A stretch of 64,000 nucleotides of DNA from Dehalococcoidia bacterium UBA6627 (lineage in GTDB: Bacteria > Chloroflexota > Dehalococcoidia > UBA2979). The translations under genes were made by a program, and so were the position numbers. Under the pieces are notes generated by a model. The model saw nothing but the letters and a program-made list of their open reading frames with translations. It had not been told where the DNA came from and ran no database searches. Position 1 is the first letter of the stretch. Each line of letters opens with the position of its first letter. Positions 18,354 to 27,733 of the stretch are shown here, one piece after another. Location: the NCBI GenBank assembly GCA_002455955.1, contig DKLZ01000075.1, forward strand, positions 21,375 through 85,374, read 5' to 3'.

Positions 18354-20360
18354 ATGAACGTGACTGCAACACTAGGAGCGTCTGTACTCATAACGGCTCT
18401 CGCCAGCTCTTCTTTCGCAACACTATCTGCAATCTATGGCCTACAGAAACAGAACAACCGTGCAATCCTCGCCTCGCAACGAGCAATCGTAGCTACCGGC
18501 GCCCTTACTACACTCGCACTCTTCTCACTCGCATTCGCATTGCTCTCGAACGATTTCTCAATCTCCCACGTCGCAGAAGTTTCCTCGACGAACATGCAAC
18601 CTTGGATGAAATGGGCATCTCTCTACAGTGGTCAACCCGGTTCGCTGCTGTTCTGGACATGGTCGATGTCCCTCCTCATGACACTCTTTGCCAAAACAAC
18701 ACTAAGGCGAATGCCCTGGGGAACGGCCCACGCGATTGCCGCGATGGGCATCATCCTCACAGCGTTTCTTATGGCTCTAGTTTTCTTTGCTTCGCCATTT
18801 CGAATCAACCCCGTCACACCAGTTGATGGCCAAGGACTAAATCCTTTGCTGGTCGATCCGGGTATGTTAATCCACCCACCTATGTTACTCACTGGACTCG
18901 TCAGCACATCGATTCCGTTTGTGATTGGAGTATCAGCATTAGCGTCCGGTCGTGTCGACACTGCTTGGTTGCGCCATGCACGACTCTGGGCTCTAGCATC
19001 ATTCGTCATCCTAAGCGCTGGAAATTTTCTTGGAGCTTGGTGGGCCTACACGGTACTCGGCTGGGGTGGTTACTGGGGCTGGGATCCTGTCGAAAATTCC
19101 GCGATCTTGCCCTTGCTGCCAATCACAGCCTTCCTCCACTCAGCAGTTGTCCAGGAGCGACGAGGAATGTTGAAAGGTTGGAATCTGGCGCTCATTCTCA
19201 CGGCGTTCGCACTAGCTATCTTTGGAACATTCAACGTCCGGAGTGGTCTAGTTGCCTCGGTACACTCTTTCGCCCAATCCGAAGTTGGACCTTACTTCCT
19301 CGTGCTACTGGCACTGGTTGTCGCTACATCGCTCGCCCTCGCCATCTGGCGAATGCCACTGCTACGCGCCGACCATGACTTCGATTCCTTTGCCTCACGT
19401 GAAACAGGATTAATAGTTAATACCTATGTGCTAACCGTGATCACGCTCGTAATCCTTGGAGGCACTCTTTTTCCCATATTCTCTGAGCTAGTAAATGACA
19501 CAAGAATTACTGTCGGACCACCTTTCTTCAACGACACTACCGGCCCGTTATGGATCGGCCTGCTTCTGCTAATGTCAGTCGGCACGATTCTTCCATGGCG
19601 TCGTGCCTCACCTAGCACTGTTCGGAAACGATTTCGTTCACCGTTAGCAATGTTGCTGGCGATCATCTTCGCCCTAACTATCTTCGGCATGCGCAATCCA
19701 TATGCGATCGCAACGATCGCCGCGGCAGCGATCGTCATCTTCGTCACTACCCGAGAGTTTTATCTCGGGCTGCTGCACACGCACAGATCTGGAAAGAGCA
19801 ACTGGCTTAGCGCGATCTCAAAGCTCTTCGAGCGTGACCGGCAACGTTACGGTGGCTACCTAGTTCACCTAGGTGCAGCAGTGATCGCTATCAGCATAAT
19901 CAGTTCTTCGGTGTTCGAAACACAAGTTAGAGCGACGTTAGCTCCAGGCCAAACAATCAATGTTGGCAAGTATCAACTAACCTATGACGGCCTCCGCGTC
20001 CGCAAACCTGACGTAAATGGAATAGAGCAAGAAGTAGTAGCGATCATTGATGTCGAGAAGAACGATACGGTGATTGCCTCATTGCAACCCGGTCAGCGGT
20101 TCTTCAGTAACTTCGCCAGTCAACCAGTAGCGATAGTAGCTATCGACGGGAACCTCCTCCGTGACCTGTACGTATTCATGCAAGGATTCGAACCAAATCA
20201 GACAGCCGAAATCCAAGCGTTCATCAAACCTCTCATACAATGGCTATGGATCGGCGGAGCAATATACATACTCGGTGGACTGCTCGCCTTCACGCCGATT
20301 CGACAGGAGGCTCGAGTGCGCGACAAAACCGACACGCCAGAAAATTCACTGCAAGAATGA
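18354..20360 (+). CDS. ccmF: Cytochrome c haem lyase subunit CcmF
   Basis: A 668-residue polytopic membrane protein that ligates haem to apocytochrome c with CcmH. The WWD haem-handling domain is clear: WWAYTVLGWGGYWGWDPVEN at about residues 230-250. Length and helix count match the family. Its TGA stop overlaps the ATG of ccmH (ATGA at 20357-20360), implying translational coupling. Confidence 0.96.
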   Translation: MNVTATLGASVLITALASSSFATLSAIYGLQKQNNRAILASQRAIVATGALTTLALFSLAFALLSNDFSISHVAEVSSTNMQPWMKWASLYSGQPGSLLFWTWSMSLLMTLFAKTTLRRMPWGTAHAIAAMGIILTAFLMALVFFASPFRINPVTPVDGQGLNPLLVDPGMLIHPPMLLTGLVSTSIPFVIGVSALASGRVDTAWLRHARLWALASFVILSAGNFLGAWWAYTVLGWGGYWGWDPVENSAILPLLPITAFLHSAVVQERRGMLKGWNLALILTAFALAIFGTFNVRSGLVASVHSFAQSEVGPYFLVLLALVVATSLALAIWRMPLLRADHDFDSFASRETGLIVNTYVLTVITLVILGGTLFPIFSELVNDTRITVGPPFFNDTTGPLWIGLLLLMSVGTILPWRRASPSTVRKRFRSPLAMLLAIIFALTIFGMRNPYAIATIAAAAIVIFVTTREFYLGLLHTHRSGKSNWLSAISKLFERDRQRYGGYLVHLGAAVIAISIISSSVFETQVRATLAPGQTINVGKYQLTYDGLRVRKPDVNGIEQEVVAIIDVEKNDTVIASLQPGQRFFSNFASQPVAIVAIDGNLLRDLYVFMQGFEPNQTAEIQAFIKPLIQWLWIGGAIYILGGLLAFTPIRQEARVRDKTDTPENSLQE

Positions 20361-20863
20361 CACGCAAATATTTGATAATTGGCCTCCTGATACTTCTAAC
20401 CGTTGGTACGGCAGCACTAGAGATAGCTATAGCGAACCCTATCAATGCCCAGGAGCTACCGCCCGAGCTCAAGAAACGTGCACTTGGGATCGAACAACAA
20501 CTTCTGTGCCCTCAGTGCACAAACAAACGATTAGACGTCTGTGAATTAGCTATATGCGACGATATGCGTCGACAAATCCAACAGCAGTTAGCAGAAGGTC
20601 GGACAAACGATGAAATCATATTCTTCTTCTCGAATCGCTACGGACAGAGAGTGCTCGCTGAAATCCCGCGTAGAGGCTTTAACCTCTTTCTGTTTGCATG
20701 GGTTGGTGCTTCGTTCTTGATCGTTGGTGCCGGAGGTACGCTGTTCTTGCTTCAGTTACGCCGCACCGGGAAAAAACGACACTCAGCAACGACGAACACT
20801 ATGAACGGGCAATCTGAAGACGAACGATGGCTTGAAGCCGAACTGACTAAGGACGAACACTAA
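20357..20863 (+). CDS. ccmH: Cytochrome c maturation protein CcmH
   Basis: A 168-residue protein with an N-terminal signal/anchor, a helical domain carrying the redox pair LLCPQC, and a C-terminal membrane helix (FLFAWVGASFLIVGAGG). The block RRQIQQQLAEGRTNDEII and the FFSNRYGQRVL segment are typical of CcmH. Two more cysteines (DVCELAIC) lie in the loop after CPQC. I chose the ATG at 20357 because it overlaps the ccmF stop as ATGA and gives a full signal segment. The protein presents apocytochrome to CcmF. Confidence 0.93.
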   Translation: MTRKYLIIGLLILLTVGTAALEIAIANPINAQELPPELKKRALGIEQQLLCPQCTNKRLDVCELAICDDMRRQIQQQLAEGRTNDEIIFFFSNRYGQRVLAEIPRRGFNLFLFAWVGASFLIVGAGGTLFLLQLRRTGKKRHSATTNTMNGQSEDERWLEAELTKDEH

Positions 20864-21141
20864 TGGAGTGGCTAGTATTGCTTTCTGTCGCATCCTTAAC
20901 AGCCATCTATATCTGCTGGCCGCATAGTCCTCTGCCATTAGAATCCGCTTCTGAAGTTGAGCGACTTCGCGATCAGCGGAACAACCTACTGGAAGACTTA
21001 ACCGAAATCAATGCAGATTACGCGATGGGTCGGATATCCAACGATGAAAGAACCATCGGACGGCAGATAATCGCGCCAAAACTAAGAGCCGTGACAGAAC
21101 GGCTTCGTGACCTCGGGGAAACACTTGAGGTACTACCCTGA
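20863..21141 (+). CDS. CcmI-like N-terminal domain protein
   Basis: A 92-residue protein with one N-terminal helix (LVLLSVASLTAIYICW) and a coiled-coil-like region with LEDLTEINADYAMGRISNDE, which matches the short N-terminal part of CcmI (the typical pattern is DLDFDYATGKLSEEDY). It lacks the large TPR part of proteobacterial CcmI. Its ATG overlaps the ccmH stop by one base. It likely assists apocytochrome delivery. Confidence 0.75.
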   Translation: MEWLVLLSVASLTAIYICWPHSPLPLESASEVERLRDQRNNLLEDLTEINADYAMGRISNDERTIGRQIIAPKLRAVTERLRDLGETLEVLP

Positions 21142-22166
21142 AACGCCTCTCCGCGATCACTCTCGTCGCGACAATGTTATTGATGAGCATCGCAACGAGC
21201 GAGCGCTCCGAGGCGCAGACGGTGGATGATCGTAAAGGAAGGATCAACGGCGCAATCCACTTAATGACCCCGGGGGTCGTGCTTGGGAAGATCACCGTCC
21301 AGTTGATAATAGTCGGAGACGATGCAGACCTGAGGTCAATTGAAACGCAGGCTCGACCCGACGGTCGTTTTTATTTTGACGTGATCGCTGATCCAGCAGT
21401 CACGCATGTCGTCCGCGTCGTGTATGACGGGGTACAGTATCTGAGCAATCCCGTCTTGATTTCCCCTGAACTGCCCATTGCTGACGTCGAACTTGAAATA
21501 TTCGCAGTCAGTGAAGACAAACCCGCCTTAGTAATTGAAAAGACTATCGTGACAGTTCTTGCAATCGATCGTCTCACAACGGAGCTAACATTGATTCGAG
21601 AGGACCTCGTCCGGCACGATGCGCCAACCGTATATGTCGGTTCGAACGACAGTGCCACCCTAGTACTTCCTGCACCCGACGGTACGTCTGATGCAGGAGG
21701 ATTCGACGAAGACACATCGATATATTCGTTCGATGGAAGAAGCCTCGCCATTACAGCAGCACTTCATCCAGGAGTGACTTCTATCGTCACTCGATATACC
21801 GTCGGTTACAGACTGGATGAGGACGAATACCGCTTGCGAATTACGGCACCACTCAGATCAAATCACATAGAGGTACGTGTACCCAAGCGATTCGTTAACG
21901 AAGTTCACTCTAGGAGTATCGACGCAATTCGCGCTCCTGATACAACCTTTGAGGGTGAATCACTGAGCGTCATCAAGCGGACAACCGTCGCGGAACCTGG
22001 GCAAGGTCTCGTGGTTGACCTGCGAGGGTTATCGGGCATCGAGCGCACAGCAAACCCACTCACTTCGCGATACGGTGCCGCTGCGGGTGTGGTATTCGCG
22101 CTAATTGTTATCACGGGAATCGCGATTGGCCTCAGGAGATGCCTTCCAGAAAAATCAGCATGGTAG
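21138..22166 (+). CDS. Unknown exported protein with C-terminal membrane anchor, encoded inside the ccm operon
   Basis: About 342 residues if it starts at CTG 21138, or 330 from ATG 21174. I prefer CTG: GAGG lies 7 bases upstream, the codon overlaps the preceding stop as CTGA, and it adds KRLSAITLVAT, which completes a signal peptide ending near SEAQ. The ATG lacks a ribosome-binding site and leaves a short signal. The mature part is predicted beta-rich with repeated acidic strands. A hydrophobic helix near the end (GVVFALIVITGIAIGL) plus basic residues suggests a membrane anchor facing outside. Its place before ccmA suggests a cytochrome c or haem role. No family recognised. Confidence 0.7.
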   Translation: MKRLSAITLVATMLLMSIATSERSEAQTVDDRKGRINGAIHLMTPGVVLGKITVQLIIVGDDADLRSIETQARPDGRFYFDVIADPAVTHVVRVVYDGVQYLSNPVLISPELPIADVELEIFAVSEDKPALVIEKTIVTVLAIDRLTTELTLIREDLVRHDAPTVYVGSNDSATLVLPAPDGTSDAGGFDEDTSIYSFDGRSLAITAALHPGVTSIVTRYTVGYRLDEDEYRLRITAPLRSNHIEVRVPKRFVNEVHSRSIDAIRAPDTTFEGESLSVIKRTTVAEPGQGLVVDLRGLSGIERTANPLTSRYGAAAGVVFALIVITGIAIGLRRCLPEKSAW

Positions 22167-22858
22167 AAAGTACTGTCGCGATAGAAACCAATGGACTAAC
22201 GAAGAGATACAGCGGTATCGAAGTGATCTCCGCCGCAACATTTTCCCTACCAAAAGGATCAAAGACTGCATTGATCGGGCCGAATGGTTCGGGCAAGACC
22301 ACACTACTCGGGATGCTCTCCTCACTGATCACACCGAGTGCCGGTGAAGCAACTCTCGCAGGGCATTCACTGACCGCAAATTCGCAATCGTTTAGGCGCG
22401 AAATTGGTGTTCTGGCACATCGACCGATGATCTACGAGGAGCTATCACCTTTCGAAAACCTCCAATTCTTCGCGAGGTTATACGAGATCGATGAGCAGGA
22501 CTCTAGAATCGAGGATTTGCTTCGTGCTGTGGGTCTTTGGCAACGACGCCAAGCGCCAGCCCAGATATTGTCTCGCGGTTATCATCAGAGACTTGCTCTA
22601 GCACGAGCATTACTCCACCGACCGCAGATACTATTGCTAGACGAGCCAGAAACTGGCCTCGATCCCGAAGGTATCCGACTACTCGATGAACTCGTCCTCC
22701 GCGCGCCAGATATAACTGTCCTCGCTGCCACACACCTCATCGAACGCGCTTCGTCTTGGTCTGATGGAGTTCTGCGTCTCGAGAGAGGGCGTATCGTCGA
22801 AGCTACCGCAAAACCATCAAAGACAGATGCACCTCCTAAGATCGAAGCTCCAGCATGA
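22139..22858 (+). CDS. ccmA: Haem exporter ATP-binding protein CcmA
   Basis: A 239-residue ABC ATPase. It has Walker A GPNGSGKTT, the signature LSRGYHQRLALARAL, Walker B ILLLDEP and the switch His in AATHL. With CcmB it forms the CcmAB complex that frees holo-CcmE from CcmC. The ATG at 22139 overlaps the previous gene by 28 bases and follows GGAG with no gap; ATG 22160 is the alternative start. Its end overlaps ccmB as ATGA. Confidence 0.92.
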   Translation: MPSRKISMVESTVAIETNGLTKRYSGIEVISAATFSLPKGSKTALIGPNGSGKTTLLGMLSSLITPSAGEATLAGHSLTANSQSFRREIGVLAHRPMIYEELSPFENLQFFARLYEIDEQDSRIEDLLRAVGLWQRRQAPAQILSRGYHQRLALARALLHRPQILLLDEPETGLDPEGIRLLDELVLRAPDITVLAATHLIERASSWSDGVLRLERGRIVEATAKPSKTDAPPKIEAPA

Positions 22859-23511
22859 ATCCTATGCTCACCTTAATTCGAAAAGATCTTCAACTGACCT
22901 GGCGCGACCGTAGCAACTGGCTTTCCGCACTTTCGTTCGCTTGTATCAGTCTCCTGATTTATTCGTTTGCCTTTGATTTAGTAGCTACCGACCTGAAGCC
23001 ATTGTTACCTGGTGTCCTCTGGACGACATTCCTATTCGTTGGTGTCTTTGCCAGTAGCCAATCTTTTCAGCGTGAATGGGACTCGGACGTTTTAGACGCC
23101 TTAATGCTTGCTCCAATCTCTCCTACAGCAATTTATCTCGGGAAAGCATTGACAAACGTGATCTCGCTATTGGCAATCGAATTGGTTCTTCTGCTCCTCA
23201 GCACTATGCTATTTGACACGGCCTTCCTCACCGCCGAGCTAATACTGGTGGTTGTCATCGGAACGATCGGATACATCTCGCTAACAACGCTTCTGTCGAC
23301 ACTCGGCACACGTGCTAGAGCACGTTCTATGCTGTTCCCCGTACTCGCACTTCCACTTTTGATCCCGCTACTAATCGCAGGAGTCCGAGCATCGAGTGCA
23401 GCGATGGACGAGCCTATCGGTTCTGCACCATGGATCCTCTTACTCACTGTGTTTGCTATCTGGAGTACTGCTAGCGGATTACTCCTTTTCCCATTGGCAG
23501 TGAAACGATGA
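22855..23511 (+). CDS. ccmB: Haem exporter membrane protein CcmB
   Basis: A 218-residue protein with six predicted membrane helices. It begins with the cytosolic FxKDLxLxxR-like motif (LIRKDLQLTWRDR) and contains FQREWDSDVLDALMLAPI, typical of CcmB. It overlaps ccmA at its start and ccmC at its end, by four bases each. It is the membrane partner of CcmA. Confidence 0.93.
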   Translation: MNPMLTLIRKDLQLTWRDRSNWLSALSFACISLLIYSFAFDLVATDLKPLLPGVLWTTFLFVGVFASSQSFQREWDSDVLDALMLAPISPTAIYLGKALTNVISLLAIELVLLLLSTMLFDTAFLTAELILVVVIGTIGYISLTTLLSTLGTRARARSMLFPVLALPLLIPLLIAGVRASSAAMDEPIGSAPWILLLTVFAIWSTASGLLLFPLAVKR

Positions 23512-24290
23512 GTGCTACGAGCCCTGATATCCCTGAAGCACGTCCATCGCGCCTTCAAGCACTATTCACGTTTCTTCTGAGAGCTGTTCTCCCGGTTTAC
23601 CAGAGGCGCTGGGTGCTCCTTCCCGCGCTCACCGGAGTCATGATGATGGCTATGCTCGTGGGAGCAGTCCTAGCGGCCCCGCGTGAAGTCGTGGAGGGAG
23701 ATGTTCAACGCTTGATGTACTTACATGTCCCGTCTGCAACCATTGGGACTTACTTTTCTTTCCTTATCACCGCCGTTGCTTCAGCAATCTTCCTCATGTC
23801 CCGGGATATCCGTTGGGACGCGGTCGCACGGGCAGCTGCAACGGTAGGTGTGCTCTTTACGATCTTTACTCTGGCAACAGGGGCGATCTGGGGAAAGCCG
23901 ATTTGGGGAGTCTACTGGTCATGGGACGCGCGTCTTACCTCCACTTTGGTACTCCTCCTGATCTACACGGCGTACTTACTAGCAAGATCAGTGGCTGGTC
24001 CAAATGATGAACAAGCAGCACGTTATACAGCAATTTTCGCGCTGGTTGGATTTCTCGATATCCCGCTAATCCACTTCTCTGTTGATTGGTGGCGAACACT
24101 TCACCCACAGCGGATAATCTTTAACACTCGGCCTGCAGTACCAAACGAGATGTTGTTCGTCCTGCTCGTCGCGTTCCTAGCTATTACGTTTTTGATGTTG
24201 TGGCTCATCGCTTTACGCAGTGATTCCGAACAGCTTGCGCAACGCACTGACCGTATGCGTATGTACCTAGATCAGCGAGGAAACAATTAA
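23508..24290 (+). CDS. ccmC: Haem transporter/ligase component CcmC
   Basis: A 260-residue protein with six predicted helices. It carries the WWD-family motif WGVYWSWDARLTSTL and the flanking haem-binding His segments (MYLHVPSATIGTYFSFL and LDIPLIHFSVDWW). It loads haem onto CcmE. It starts with ATGA over the ccmB stop, and its TAA overlaps the next ATG. Confidence 0.95.
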   Translation: MSATSPDIPEARPSRLQALFTFLLRAVLPVYQRRWVLLPALTGVMMMAMLVGAVLAAPREVVEGDVQRLMYLHVPSATIGTYFSFLITAVASAIFLMSRDIRWDAVARAAATVGVLFTIFTLATGAIWGKPIWGVYWSWDARLTSTLVLLLIYTAYLLARSVAGPNDEQAARYTAIFALVGFLDIPLIHFSVDWWRTLHPQRIIFNTRPAVPNEMLFVLLVAFLAITFLMLWLIALRSDSEQLAQRTDRMRMYLDQRGNN

Positions 24291-24556
24291 TGGAAGAAAA
24301 TGCACTTGAGTTCCTCTTCGCAGGATTCGCTGTCTTCTGGGCCGGACTCTTTATCTACCTAGTGCTGCTGCAGATACGCCTTCGTGATATCCAGCAAGAA
24401 GTCGCGACCCTCGAAGAACGCCTTACCGAATCAGAAAATACCGACACTTCCTACGGAGAAGCTATTAGCACCTCTGAATCAACTGCAGATTCCACCACTC
24501 CAAACGAACTTTCCAAGAGAGACACAACCACAAACGCATCCTCACGCGACGCTTAG
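24290..24556 (+). CDS. ccmD: CcmD-like small membrane protein
   Basis: An 88-residue protein: one membrane helix (FLFAGFAVFWAGLFIYLVLL), a basic stretch and a coiled coil (LRDIQQEVATLEERL), then a polar Ser/Thr-rich tail. This matches the small CcmD proteins that hold the CcmABC complex with CcmE. It follows ccmC with a one-base overlap. The tail is longer than usual. Confidence 0.82.
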   Translation: MEENALEFLFAGFAVFWAGLFIYLVLLQIRLRDIQQEVATLEERLTESENTDTSYGEAISTSESTADSTTPNELSKRDTTTNASSRDA

Positions 24557-24611
24557 GAAATGATGACAAAGGTCAAGAACCAAGGAATAAACTTGGTTGG
24601 AGCCAGATGAT

Positions 24612-25571
24612 ATGTCGGAAACCGGGTCGCAGCGTCACAAAAGAGCCTCGAGCGTCAGCTTGTCCGACACCAGCGACCTGTCTCAATCAATGAGTAAACG
24701 TTCTTTCAGTACCGTACTATACGACTACCTAATCCTCCTCAAGCCATCGATCATCGTGCTATTACTTATCACGACCGTTCCTGCGATGATCTTGGCCAAT
24801 GACGCATGGCCTGATGCTTGGCTAGTAATCGCTACATTGATAGGTGGCATCCTCGCTGCCGGTGGTGCCGGTGCCGCGAACATGTACATTGACCGCGACA
24901 TTGACAAGATCATGGTGCGAACAAGATCTCGCCCACTACCCGCTGGTCGTATTCCTGCTCGACATGCGGCGATCGCTGGCTGGTCGATGGGTACAGCCTC
25001 AGGCGTTTGGCTAGTGCTAACCGTCAATATCCTCTCAGCAGTCCTAGCAGTGAGTGCCTTTTTCTTCTATGTAGTGGTCTACAGCATGTGGTTGAAGCGC
25101 ACGACGGTACATAACACCGTTCTAGGAGGAATCGCGGGCGCAGCGCCTCCATTGATTGGGTGGGCGGCTGTAACAGGCTCAATCGATTGGACCAGTGCAC
25201 TTCTGTTCCTCGTCGTCTTTGCCTGGCAACCGCCTCATTTCTGGGCACTCGCTCTACTACTTGCAGACGATTATCGGGATGCGAACGTCCCAATGCTCCC
25301 CGCTGTTCGAGACGAAGGCGAGACGAAGTACCATACGTTGATCTGGTCGATGCTAACCGCTGCCGTGACTTTGGCTCTGGGCATCACTGCACGCCTAGGC
25401 GCACTATATTTTGCGATCGCAACGATTGGAGGAATCGGGTTGATAGTTGTTGCTTGGCGACTATACCGAACACCAGGGGTCGAAATGGCACCAGTGATGT
25501 TCCGCTATTCGACAATTTACCTCACGCTGCTATTCGGCAGTATGGCAGCGGATCGCCTTCTATTTGATTAG
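24612..25571 (+). CDS. ctaB: Protohaem IX farnesyltransferase (haem O synthase)
   Basis: A UbiA-superfamily membrane prenyltransferase of about 319 residues that adds farnesyl to haem b, giving haem o for the ctaCDEF oxidase. The Asp-rich motif NMYIDRDIDKIM and RTRSRPLPAGRI are diagnostic, and FVVFAWQPPHFWALAL is the second conserved block. I chose ATG 24612 because GGAG lies 9 bases upstream; TTG 24597 is the alternative start. It ends the ccm operon. No ctaA is visible in the window. Confidence 0.94.
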   Translation: MSETGSQRHKRASSVSLSDTSDLSQSMSKRSFSTVLYDYLILLKPSIIVLLLITTVPAMILANDAWPDAWLVIATLIGGILAAGGAGAANMYIDRDIDKIMVRTRSRPLPAGRIPARHAAIAGWSMGTASGVWLVLTVNILSAVLAVSAFFFYVVVYSMWLKRTTVHNTVLGGIAGAAPPLIGWAAVTGSIDWTSALLFLVVFAWQPPHFWALALLLADDYRDANVPMLPAVRDEGETKYHTLIWSMLTAAVTLALGITARLGALYFAIATIGGIGLIVVAWRLYRTPGVEMAPVMFRYSTIYLTLLFGSMAADRLLFD

Positions 25572-25615
25572 CTCTGCCAACAAACTTAGGGCTTAATCAA
25601 CACTGCCTTCTGTTG

Positions 25616-26419
25616 CTAGCCGCGCACCTCAAGAACCCTGAACCGTAACTTTCCTGCTGGTGCTTCGACCACTACTTCTTCACCTTGGCCTCGATTCAAT
25701 AGAGCAACACCGATCGGGGACTCAGTAGAGATCTTGCCATTAGTGGGATCAACTTCCGCAGGACTTACAAGAGTGAACTCTTGCTCCTTGTCCTGATCAA
25801 TATTTAGAAGCTTCACTACGGATCCCACGTTCGCTAGACCACCTTTTGCATCTGCGTCGATTATCACAGCATGCCGCAATCGATCCTCTGTCTCGCGAAT
25901 TTTCGCTTCGAGATGAGCTTGTTCATCACGAGCCGCATCCAAAGGAGCATTTTCACGGAAATCTTTGTCCGCCATCGCTTCACGCAATTTCTTCGCTATC
26001 TGCGGGCGCTCTGCCTTCAACTCCTCCAATTGTCCTTCGAGTGATTGCAGACCATCAAAAGTGACGTGAAATGCTTTGCCACCAAGATCATCAGATGCAC
26101 CGCGCAGACCTCGGGCTCCCCCGTGGTCTCCTTCCAATTGGAGTTTCGGAACCAAATTTTCCTCCGTGAACGCGAGACGTGATGAATAAGCAAGGAAAGC
26201 ACGTAATGGCTCTAGATGGCTAACATCATGTTCCTCTTCAGTAAAAACTTCTGAGATATAACGAATGATGTCAGCGCCCGATAACTCCTGCATCGTTCGA
26301 TCTGTGCCAAACCAATCGACAAACTGATCGACAATCGGACGCTCTACTTCTGCCTTCTCGGGCTCAAGAGAGTTCACGAAATGAGTAAGTGCCTCTTTCG
26401 AAGTAATAGATTCCACCAT
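25616..26419 (-). CDS. greA: Transcript-cleavage factor GreA with N-terminal extra domain
   Basis: A 267-residue protein. Residues about 118-267 are GreA: a coiled-coil hairpin with the tip DKDFRENAPLDAARDEQ, keeping the acidic residues that coordinate Mg2+ in RNA polymerase, then the FKBP-like end with SPIGVALLNRGQGEEV. Residues 1-90 form a separate helical domain (VDQFVDWFGTDRTMQELSG) resembling the SAM-like N-terminal domain of tyrosine recombinases. I start at ATG 26419, where AAGGA lies 8 bases upstream. It is divergent from rsmG. Confidence 0.9.
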   Translation of the reverse strand: MVESITSKEALTHFVNSLEPEKAEVERPIVDQFVDWFGTDRTMQELSGADIIRYISEVFTEEEHDVSHLEPLRAFLAYSSRLAFTEENLVPKLQLEGDHGGARGLRGASDDLGGKAFHVTFDGLQSLEGQLEELKAERPQIAKKLREAMADKDFRENAPLDAARDEQAHLEAKIRETEDRLRHAVIIDADAKGGLANVGSVVKLLNIDQDKEQEFTLVSPAEVDPTNGKISTESPIGVALLNRGQGEEVVVEAPAGKLRFRVLEVRG

Positions 26420-26569
26420 CGGACGATCCTTCCGATTTCCTGTGACGGAAATAGCAAGCATTCTGCGGGATAACAACCACGCAAGAGTCAACAGTTGATC
26501 CCGTACGCAGCAGTCTAGAAGATGACTAGTCACGACTGTCAATCAGCCGAAGAATCAGTACTGGACTAA

Positions 26570-27331
26570 ATGTCGATAAGTGCTAACGAAGACCACGTTA
26601 CAGGAAACGCTCTAGATTCCGAAGCAACTCGTCTCGGAATACAGCTCTCGCAGCGTGATAGCGACGCTTTTAATCGCTACTTCGAACTGCTAAGAGAAGG
26701 AACCAGACGTGCTGGCCTGACCTCTCTCAGAACTCGAGACCAGATCGAACGACGCCTCTTCGGTGAATCACTCGCACTCCTCGTTGGCTTGCGAAACGCC
26801 AACCTAGTACCCAGTAACAGACCCTTCCTAGTAGCTGATATCGGTAGCGGTGGTGGCTTTCCCGGTATACCGATGCGAATCCTAGAGCCGACTATGCAAC
26901 TCGCCTTAATTGAGGCTCAACAGCGCCGTTGTGCGTTCCTCGAAAGTGTTACTGAACAACTCAGCCTCAACAATGTTCGGGTACTACACACACGTGCAGA
27001 GGACGCCGGCCGTGACATTAAGCTCCGTGCCTCGTTTGACCTTGTAGTCGCCCGCGCCGTCGCACCACTCGACATTCTTGTGGAATACGCGCTACCTCTT
27101 CTGCAAGTCGGTGGCATACTCGCGACACCTAAGGGAAGTAACGCATCGAAAGAGCTGACGGAGGCTCAGATCGCGATCGAGGAACTCGGTGGTGTCGCCC
27201 TCGACCCGATCCCACTCTCGCTCCCCGAGCAAGCTCCATCTCAAAATGTGTTGGTGATACGTCGTCAAGGGAAATTGAATGACCGCTACCCTCGCCGGGC
27301 CGGAATTCCTTCGAAGCGACGACTCCGATAA
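26570..27331 (+). CDS. rsmG: 16S rRNA (guanine-N7)-methyltransferase RsmG
   Basis: A 253-residue SAM-dependent methyltransferase that modifies G527 of 16S rRNA. It has motif I VADIGSGGGFPGIPMRIL near residue 85, then LIEAQQRRCAFLESV and the VVARAVAPLDILVEYALPLL block, all typical of RsmG/GidB. A short basic tail (PRRAGIPSKRRLR) also fits. It starts 150 bases from greA in the opposite direction. Confidence 0.94.
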   Translation: MSISANEDHVTGNALDSEATRLGIQLSQRDSDAFNRYFELLREGTRRAGLTSLRTRDQIERRLFGESLALLVGLRNANLVPSNRPFLVADIGSGGGFPGIPMRILEPTMQLALIEAQQRRCAFLESVTEQLSLNNVRVLHTRAEDAGRDIKLRASFDLVVARAVAPLDILVEYALPLLQVGGILATPKGSNASKELTEAQIAIEELGGVALDPIPLSLPEQAPSQNVLVIRRQGKLNDRYPRRAGIPSKRRLR

Positions 27332-27733
27332 TTCTCTCACTGTATTCGACTCAAAGAATCAAATAGGACCAACCAAGGACGGACGACCGAATAACTAACC
27401 AATTCATCAAGATAATCAGTTGATACCTGCCCTCCTCGAGGAAATCGTCAACCATACGAAAGAAGCGTTATACGACAGGGCGTGCTGGCGAATGGATTCC
27501 TCGAACGGAGCTCGTGCATCTTCGCGACAATGAACAACTCGTTATGCGTGCGCGTTTGGAATGGCTCATCAACCAAGAACAGTCCGATCAGCTTGGCGCC
27601 AATTTGGAACTAACGGCATAGCTTCGTAAAGCAGCAATCCCACGGGGCTTAGATAGAAATCTCACTGAATCCAAGACCAGCATTAATGAACATCGCCGTA
27701 ATGTTCTCAATATTTCATTACGTATGTTTTTTG
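27332..27733 (+). other. Gene-poor stretch with a possible coding remnant (27424-27621)
   Basis: About 400 bases after rsmG with no convincing gene. One plus-strand frame is open from a stop near 27424 to a TAG at 27619-27621. It gives a protein-like sequence (for example VHLRDNEQLVMRARLEWLIN) but has no ATG with a ribosome-binding site. It may be a remnant of a truncated gene. I cannot name it. Confidence 0.3.

Noticed and set aside
20161..20544. A 127-residue frame across the ccmF/ccmH junction
   Set aside because: It overlaps two clear genes in another frame and has low-quality, Cys/Ser/Arg-rich text.
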